A DNA stretch of 64,000 bases. Source: Echinarachnius parma (Eukaryota > Echinodermata > Echinoidea > Clypeasteroida > Echinarachniidae). Every line of letters starts with the position of its first letter. Position 1 is the first letter of the stretch. The notes under the pieces were generated by a model that made no database searches, was not told the origin of the DNA, and saw only the letters and a list, made by a program, of their open reading frames with translations. This document shows positions 38,201 to 47,700 of the stretch, one piece after another. The stretch lies in NCBI GenBank assembly GCA_037951105.1, contig JBAMJV010007476.1, positions 81,854-145,853 on the forward strand. The letters run 5' to 3'. The translations under genes and the position numbers were made by a program.

Positions 38201-41200
38201 TTACACACAATAAATGAATGTTATGTTTTGGATGATGCACTTTAAGTACACAGTTTAAAAATGCACACAAAACAGATTCTAAATTTTTAAAAAGCAATGT
38301 TTGAAATGAGTCAAAGTCATAAAAGTGAAAATCTCACTACCTTGGTCCCCAGTATGATGAGTTGTCCTTTGTTAGTGGCAATAGACTGGTAGCATGCCCT
38401 CTCTCCGGCCAGTGCCTGTTGGCATAACAATAAACAAACAAACTTACATACTAAGAATCAACATCAAAGTAAAAGTCTTTCCTTTACCTAAAGAAAATAA
38501 ATTGGACAGATGATAGGGACTTTATGATTTGCACCATCACTATTGGACTAGTATGTGCATGGTATCACGATTAGGCTCTGTTTCCATGTTCGACCACTGT
38601 TTTGGATTGTGTCCTAAGACTCGTTGTAGTCAAAGGGCAGATAAGCATATGATATTGCGATGATGTACCTTTTTAACCCAAACAAAATCCAGCGAAAGAA
38701 ACAATAAATACATGTATACACTCTGATTTACACAAACAAACAAAGAAACATGCTATCGGCTCACCAGTGCTTTACTGACATTCCCTCCAGTGGCCAGACT
38801 CTTGAAGTGACTGCTGCCGTACACGAGCTCCACATCACCAAGGTCGATGACCTCCAACTCCTCCTCCGACTTGACGTCGATGAGGTGGAGCTTCTCGCTG
38901 GTATCCACGGCAACCAGTGTCTTGGCATTCATCCACTGAAATTGGAAATACAATAGAAAATTGGCTAAGTTACCAAAGCTTATCCCTAACGCCAAACTCC
39001 CCAGAGAGTAGAGATGGTGCTCACAATGTGTGTGGGCTGATATTTTATCCCATGACAGGGTAATAATAGTGTAAAGCATTTAGAGATGATATTGTATCAT
39101 ATTAAGTGCTTTATTAATTCAATAATGTCTATTATAATTATTATTAACATTAACACATAATTCAGTCCCTAATTTAAATCCAGAGCCTATTAATTTGATT
39201 TGTAAGACCAAATGGGTGTAGATCAAGGGGCAAGTTACAGTCAAAACATACAACAAATAGTCAACCTGTTTGAAATGTTGAGCCCCTCTACTTCCTTACA
39301 AAAAGTAGGTTCAGTAGGTTTTTTTAGAACGTCAAGCTCAAGAAAGAATACCAGCAGTCCTTTCCACGACTACCCAGAAAGTTTATCAACAGCTCTTCTC
39401 AGGACTAACATGGCACAACCGCAAGCCTTCCAAGAATGTATATTTTGAGATCCAGAAAAGGAGACTTAACCCATTCAGGATTGAATGATTTTGGTATAAC
39501 ATGTACATGTATTCTCCATAGAATTTAGCCCAAGTATTTTCGAGACCAGTCCTGAACGGGTTAAAAAAGAAATATTCCTACCTGTACACTGAGTAAACCG
39601 TAGGATAACCTGATGCTCTGGAGAGGGGCAAACTTGACCTTGTTCCCGTCCTCTTGGTACAGAACCTGAAACAAACAAATTGAGAAATCAACTTTTCATT
39701 CAATACATGATATGTTTCATAGTGAAATGTGGGTGAAGTTTTGGGGCACGTCAAAAAGTATTTAACACTCTAGTGCCAGGAATTGCCAAGCTCTATGGCA
39801 TTTGTGTGCATTGTGCTGTGCATTTAAGGAGATATGACTCAACATGTTGGGATCCCTAGTCAAAAAATTGTTGCCCCAGCATTCATTTCCTTCAGCAAGA
39901 CATGGCAACACTTAATATTACTAGTACTACACTAGCAGATCTGACTAATGCAAGCTATCTTTTGATTAACACATGCTCAGAGGTTTCCATTAAGCATTAA
40001 GCAACAAAGATACTGTGAAATTTTACTTATAAATCATACATTCACTGCATTTATTTATTACATTTATTGTTAACTATTTGAGCGCTTCGTTCGACTTTAG
40101 TCACAAACAGCGGCCCGCTTTGTTCAACTTTAGTCACAGACAATGATGTGTGCGGCGCGCGTGCATGGCTAAAGTAATCTGGTGACGGGGGGATCTACTG
40201 CACAGCGCACAAAGTGTTAATAACAAATGATTTCCAAAGTATAAAACCTAAATTGTCAAATATTAATTATTCTAATATCTTATATAAACATGCAGCTAGG
40301 CCATATTCAGAAGCGCATTATCATTCATAGTCATCAGGTACAGCTCAAAGCAACACAATTATCTTGTGCACTCTCTCAACTACCTGGGGAGCAAACTAGC
40401 CCAAGCTGCTCAGATTTCAAGGAGGAATCAGACAGAAATATTGATCTTCAATCCAGAACAGGAGTGAATACCTGGTAGAAGTAGACTGTGTTGGTTCTTG
40501 CACAGGCAAGTACAGGGTCGACGACCTTTGCCCTATCTGTGACCTGAATGATGACAAACTGCCAAGCCAACAGGGGTAATGTAGCTGGGTCACCCTGAAA
40601 TAATATAAACACAAATTTTAAAATTAACTAGAATTAATTGTGAATATTTAAGCAGACTAGATGATGCACAAAATGATATGGGGGACAAACAAGACAGATC
40701 TTCAATAATAACTAGAATTAGTCACAAATATTTGAGTAGACGTAGGAGATATCACATTCAATATCTCTTTATCTACAAATGTATACCGTAGAACACCATC
40801 GTCAAGCACCCCCAAGCACCTATATGCATCTTGCTTTTAAAGAGCGCCCGCTCTCTGTCCAAACGGGAAACTTTAATCAAGAATGCAAATAATGGTGAGG
40901 AATATTCATGAGGATAATAATGGAGGTGAATCTCATGGAAACGTCTTTAAAAGCAAGATGCGTATAAGTGCTTGGGGGGTGCTTGACGATGGTGTTCTAC
41001 GGTATTCCCCTCTATCTGTGACCTGAATAATGATGAACAGCCAAGCCAAGAGGGGTAAAGTAGCTGGATCACCCTGAAAAAAATGTCAATAAATACAAAA
41101 TAACATCTCACATTACAAGAGTACTGTGTCATAAGTGTTTAAATAATTAGTTACTGTGGCAGTGTTGACTATCTTTGCTCTAAATGTAGCCGGAATTATG

Positions 41201-41667
41201 ACAAACTGTCAAGCCTGTAAGGGTTATGTGGCTGAAATAAAATGGGGAACAAAAAAATAAAAGATGCATTTTCTCACATAGCTAATATTGATAGCAGATA
41301 TTTCATTCTATATTTATATATCAATACATGTATATCTGTGACCTGAATTACATAAATCAAGGATATTATTATTATCATTATACACCAAGATCAAATTGAC
41401 TTTGAAGGATTCGAGAAGAAATTTATTATATAGGCATAAGGAAAGGAAACTCACCCTGAGCTGTTTGGTGAACATGACCGTCAGTCTTGGCCGCAGACCT
41501 ACAATGAATACCTGAGAACAAAACAATAATCAGGGCTGATTTAACACTGCAGTTAGGGATATCTCTATATACATGATGACAAGTTTCAAGTTGTCAAAAC
41601 TAAGCACAGACAAATTATTTAGCAAACTTCATCATTATACATCATACACCAGTATACACTGTCATCG

Positions 41668-41707
<40 letters not shown>

Positions 41708-44700
41708 CCATCAACATCATCATCATCATCATCATCATCACCATCAACATCATCATCATCATCATCACCATCATCATCACCATCGTCATCATCATCACTT
41801 ACCTTTGAGAGCGTTGCCATGGCAAGTAGTGAGAAGTCTTTGAGTGGGTGGCTGGTGATGGTGGTATCCATACGGAGTGGAGCAAGGGTGCAAACCTCTC
41901 CACGACTGATAAAAAACAGCAATAAGAATTTTAAAAATTAAATATTCTAAACATTGATATTCTGAATTTACAAACAAATATTTTAGACTTTTAACTGGTT
42001 TTCCGTGTTTGTACATTGTATTTGAAAGACTTGGAATTATTGCCTGACTGGGGTTCAGCTATTCCAATAATTATCAGAAATAGTTGAAGTTACTAGTGCA
42101 ACCAGACCAACACGAGAAGTGACTAACATGTTTCTTCCAAAATATTATAATTTTTAGAGAATATATACATCATTTATGCAAAAGGATTATAAAAGGAGAC
42201 TTGCAAACATCATACACACCTTCCTGAGAATAAGCATCTTGATTCGCACGTCCGCATTCCCATCACTCTCCTACAACAGAATGACAAAGAAACATTGGTG
42301 AAAAGCAATTTCATCTGTCATTAAACTCTCTGAATAAAGAATGACAAATAAACATGAATTGTTGAAAAGGGATTTCATCTTTCATTAATACATGACTTTC
42401 ATGACTCTGCTACAACAGAACGACAAAGAAACACTGGTGAAAAAGGATTCCATCTTTTAAATTTTGGATCACATTAACCTGTTTGAGACTATTTGCTTTG
42501 AGCATAACCTGGGGGTGTTTCACTTTATTTCAATTTGTAGAGCTCCTAATATAATTGATGATTATTACGTAATTTAAAATGGCATTATTACCAAAGTCTA
42601 CCTTATCCTGGCCAAATTTGCACACAAAGTGCATTTTCTACTCCCTTAGGAGGAATGAGCTCTGGTCACGCAAAACCATCTCAATTATTTCCAGCTGGAT
42701 GTCCTGACATCATTAAAACTTAGAATGGAATAGTATCAGAAAGATCCAGCACATGATGTGCAATTTCTACTATGTTGGGAACAATGCAACTATTGGAGCT
42801 ATTTGAGATAGTTTTCCTGAAGTCTTTTCATGTGTAAATGCTAGCGAGACATAAAGATCTGGCCCCATACAAATAGTTCCATGCTAAGTCTATTTCAAAT
42901 GATATGGTTTTGCGAGCAACAAACATTGTTCCTAGTCCCAAACTAGGATAAGCTGTTTTAGCCTCAGGTACTCAATAAGTTAACCCTAGTTGGCAACTAA
43001 AATATCATGTGTCTAAAACCTAGCCACATCATCCAATATAGACTTAGCATCAAACTAAGCTAGCAAGGCCCATATTCATGAAAGCCTGCTAGCTTAGTTC
43101 CTTGCAAAGTCTATTTTGGATGGCATGGCTATGAATTAAACACAATATATTTTAGTTGCTAACTAGGGTTAACCTAGTGGGTACCTAAAGCTCACCCAGC
43201 TGACCCTAGTTGGGGACTAGGAAAACTGTTTGCTGCTCAATAAACTGCACATTTAAAATACATTTAGCGATGAACTAAGCTAGCGGGGTTTCATGAATAT
43301 GGGGCCAGACTTTTATGAATATGGGCCCTGGCAGACTTACTTCATGCTAAGCTCAAAGACAGAGCCCCCAGAGTCACTGCAGATAGCAAGGGTGGGATCA
43401 TCTGTGAACTAGATAGGGAAATTAAAGACAATGAAATAATAAGGGTTTTAGGTTAGTGATACACAAAGAATTGATCATCTAATTAATGTTAACGATGTTT
43501 ATTCAAGATTGGTAGGGTGTGGTCGTTTGTGAACTAGATAGTTTAATCAAAGACAATGAAATAATAAGAGTTTTATGTTAGCAATATAATGAAAATATTG
43601 TTGGTCTTATTCAATGTCCAAGACTTTATAATGAATAATTATAATATTATGAACTTTTCTATATACTCTTCTGTGCTTACAAAGAGTTCCTTTTGAATGA
43701 ACGAAAAACAGAAGCTAAAACAAACAAAAACAAAGGCCTTTTAACACACAAAATTATGAAAAGGCCTGTATAAACAAATATATTTGTAACATAGCTAAGA
43801 TAGCTAAGATACAATAACCAATTCAAATTTCCTCAAATACAATGGTAGGCTGTTTCACACAATTTGACTAGAGTGGACCATGGCACTCAAAGGATAAAAG
43901 GTGAGAGCAGATTTGAGTATGAGTGCACCTAACCGGTTGGAATACTCTCCTGGGAGGGGAGAATGTGCATATATAAAGTGTGGGTAACCATCTTACCTGA
44001 ATGTGAAGCACAGCTGAACCTGGTGGGTGTGCATCGGTAATGGTTCTAAGCAGTTTGCCTGATGTTAGGTCCCACATTGTCATCTGATCATAAAAGAGAG
44101 ATAGAAACAAATACCAGAAGTAAGACATATTTAACTCTTAATTTGTCAATTTTCATGAAATTCCGATTGAAAGATTAATGCACATTCATGTGGCAATAGA
44201 GGCAAAAGCACCTTCACTAAGTTTTTGTTTTCTAAAAGGCAATAGCAATGTTCTAGCAAATGCTGCTTGGAAGGCAAGTACATGAATAAACTGTTCTTTG
44301 CAAAGCTGGCAGGTAGCCTTGTCAAATCAATGATTAACTCTGAAAGCAGGCTGACCTATAACTGCAGTTTCCAAATTAATGTTCTCACTTTCATCTTCAT
44401 ATTGTCTTCTACTGCTCAAATGTGTGATATAATTCCCTTGCAGTATTAATGATAATTATTAATTATATCAGTCCATTTTTATATAGGGCTTTATCACCAA
44501 AGCCTAAAAGCATTCAGAGCATTATTACCTTGACTTTAGCCGAGCTGCCATGATGGGGGGCTCAAGCATTTCAAGGATTCCCCTGTACTACACCCATGAT
44601 GAGAGTATCAAATGTGGATAAAGTGTTTTGCTGAACTCTTGCATCTTTATTGTAAATAAATGCAAAGTGAAAATTGTACTATAAACAATGGCACCTCCTG

Positions 44701-47700
44701 ACGACACACCAGCACATCATCCCAGTATAGCTTTGCAGCTGCTTCAAGGGATTACCTCATCAAGTATCAAGTATGAAGGACACATGAGTCGCAGTTGGGA
44801 ATGAAACCCATGAAGGCCCGAACCAATATACCATGACACTCCCACTATTGAGGGTAAAGAAAAAAAGTTCTCACCTGTCCCTTTGCGAATCCGGCCAGCA
44901 ACCTAGTGCAATCATTGTTAATACTCAAAGCCGATACAGCGCCATACTGAGCCCCTACTGCTGTGCTACCAAGGCACCATCGGAGCACTTGCTTGGGATC
45001 TGAAAAAGAAACCATAAATATATAGATAACATTTATATGGCACTTTTTTATGTTTCAAAAGGCTGTAAAATATACCAATAACCTATAATAATTATTGATA
45101 ACATTTTATATACTTTTTTTATTCAGATGTTTCATAGGGAACGTCGTACTGGGTCCCTAGTTAACCCCAGTTGACACACTGCCTACAGCAACCTGGTGGG
45201 TGCTGTATTTACTCTATAGGGATTGCACAATCTAGTAGAGGAAAGGCTAAAAGAAGACTTACCAAATACAAGGATGAGACCATGAGATGTGCCCACAGCT
45301 ATCTGAATAGATATTGCAATTGCAGTGGGCTTCCCAGCATCAACTCGGTCCTGAAACAGAAACAAATACTTCATAAAGATACTATCAATTTCAATTTATT
45401 TGCAAATGTATTAACTTGATTAGACATATGAATAAATGATTATAAACACAAGGAAAATTGCAACTTTAGGCATGTATTTGAGCCAATCCGATTTGTGCAG
45501 TCAAGCACATATTCTGACTTACCATCAATCGCAACTTTGCGATTGATGCAACACCCCCCCAGAGCAGGTTTGACTATACCTACAGCCGCAGACAAGACTA
45601 AGGATGCTATGCATTAACTTAAACATAAAGCCAAGCTTAGGAGTCATTATAGACAGTTGTTCTTTGTATACAGGTTTGACTATACCTACAGCCGCAGCCA
45701 AGACTAAGGATGCTATGCATTAACTTAAACATAAAGCCAAGCTTAGGAGTCATTATAGACAGAAATTTGTATACAGGTTTGACTACATGTATACTTACAG
45801 CAGCAGATGAGACTTGTGATGCTATGCCTCTGAGGAGGACGTGCCTTAGGATGGAGCCATGAGCCTCGTACTGAATGTTCTTCTTCCTATAATAATAATA
45901 ATAATAATAAATTACATTTATATAGAGTATAATATGAAGAAACATCTCTATGCCCTTTTCAGAAATATATTACAACACATTACAATAACAAAATTAACTT
46001 AAACCTATAAATCAAAAGGAAAGTTCTACACAAATATATAATTCTTAAATAAGTGGGTCAAAATTGTGCAAATAATAATTTTCTTTTTACTCTCCCTCAT
46101 GGATCCGCTCTGTCATTAGTTTTCACAGAAAGTTGCAAAAATAAGCAATTTGTCACAATACATTTATGTGATATAAAGTACTGTAAAAATAGTACGTTTT
46201 CGTTTGAAGAAAATAGACAAAAATAATAATCTTACTGAGTTGCAATGGACTTCTCTGGCTTGGCCGGCAGTTCAGGGGTTGAGGCACTACTCAGCTCTCA
46301 ATGGGGAATTGCAAAATCTCTACTACTACTTTGCCACAACGGGTAGATGTGTGTATTTTGATTGACAAAAGTAAAAATAGTACTTTTGCTTGAAGAAATT
46401 TTGAAGAAAAAATAGAAGAAGAAAAAGTAATCTTACTGAGTTGCACTGGACTTCTCAGGGGTGGCCTGTGCATCAGGGGTTGAGGCTGTATCACTGCTAG
46501 TATCATTCCCAACAGAGAAGTAGCTCAGGGAGTGATTGTCTGGTTCAAATGCTTCATCGGGCTGCAAAACAGAAATTATCAACCATATATATGTGACTGA
46601 ATATACAGTACAAAAACCCTGCACTTGTCGGTAATTCTTTTTTTAAAGAAGTTTATATAATGTATGTAAAAGACTTTTGTTTGAATATCTTTGATAAATA
46701 TTGTCCAATTTTTTAGAAGAAGGCATCAAATGAAAGCTTGTGATAAAAGCCTTTCTCATGGCTTGGACATATCAATTTTGATTTTTACTGACAAGTGCAG
46801 GGTTTTGTTATACATACAGTCATATATGACAAATGTCAATCCCAATAGTTGAATCAATATTGTGGCCTCATATTACCTAAAATACTCTTTTAAATAATAT
46901 ATGCATTCACCTTCTATTAGTATTTTCTTTTAAAAATTTAATGCACTTTTGCACTCTGCAGAAAAAGTTTCCTTTTTATACATTTTAACCATAGCACGAT
47001 TCAAATCATCGCATGGTTGTTACTTCAGAATTCTATCCTTGAATACAGAAAACAGACATTATTACAATATTACATGAGATAGGGATTAAGATCCATATTA
47101 TTTCATGAAAATTGTTGTTACTGTTTCCCCATTATGTTATCACTTATCATCATGGGAAGATGTAATCATTAGTCAATGAGTCATCTACCTTTAATATATA
47201 TGTTTTCCTTGTATCAAACAATGTAGCTTTTGGGGACAGGGGTAATTATTGAATTGGTCACTTCGGCTTTATTGTACATTTATTTATCATACCGACTTGC
47301 TGAATAATAGCCTGAAGGTTATAAGTATACTTATCTCCATTTTAAAATAAATTTTAACAAAATTAGTGAAAACACACAAACCTCATTCAAAATGCTTTCC
47401 AGACTGGGTGCAGAATCAACCTCAGGAATGTCAAACTCACTATCATCTATCTGAAACATTTAAAAGAAGAAAATATCTAATTTAGCTGCATGTCAAATAT
47501 GGTGATAATCAGCACTCTCTTTTTATAAGCATTCAACACAGGTCTGCTCTCACTGCACTTAAAGTGATACCTGTAAAGTGTCAGATATTGCACAAAATGA
47601 CATTTGAGACTTCAATCCTATATCAATATCATTGTAAAATACAATTGAAAGATTTGTGAAAGTTTGAAAGAAAACGAACACTGTTTACCTAGTGAAAAAA

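Noticed and set aside
41573-41941. Poly-Ser / poly-Asp frames
   Set aside because: ATC microsatellite joined to the antisense or shifted frame of VPS8 exon 10.
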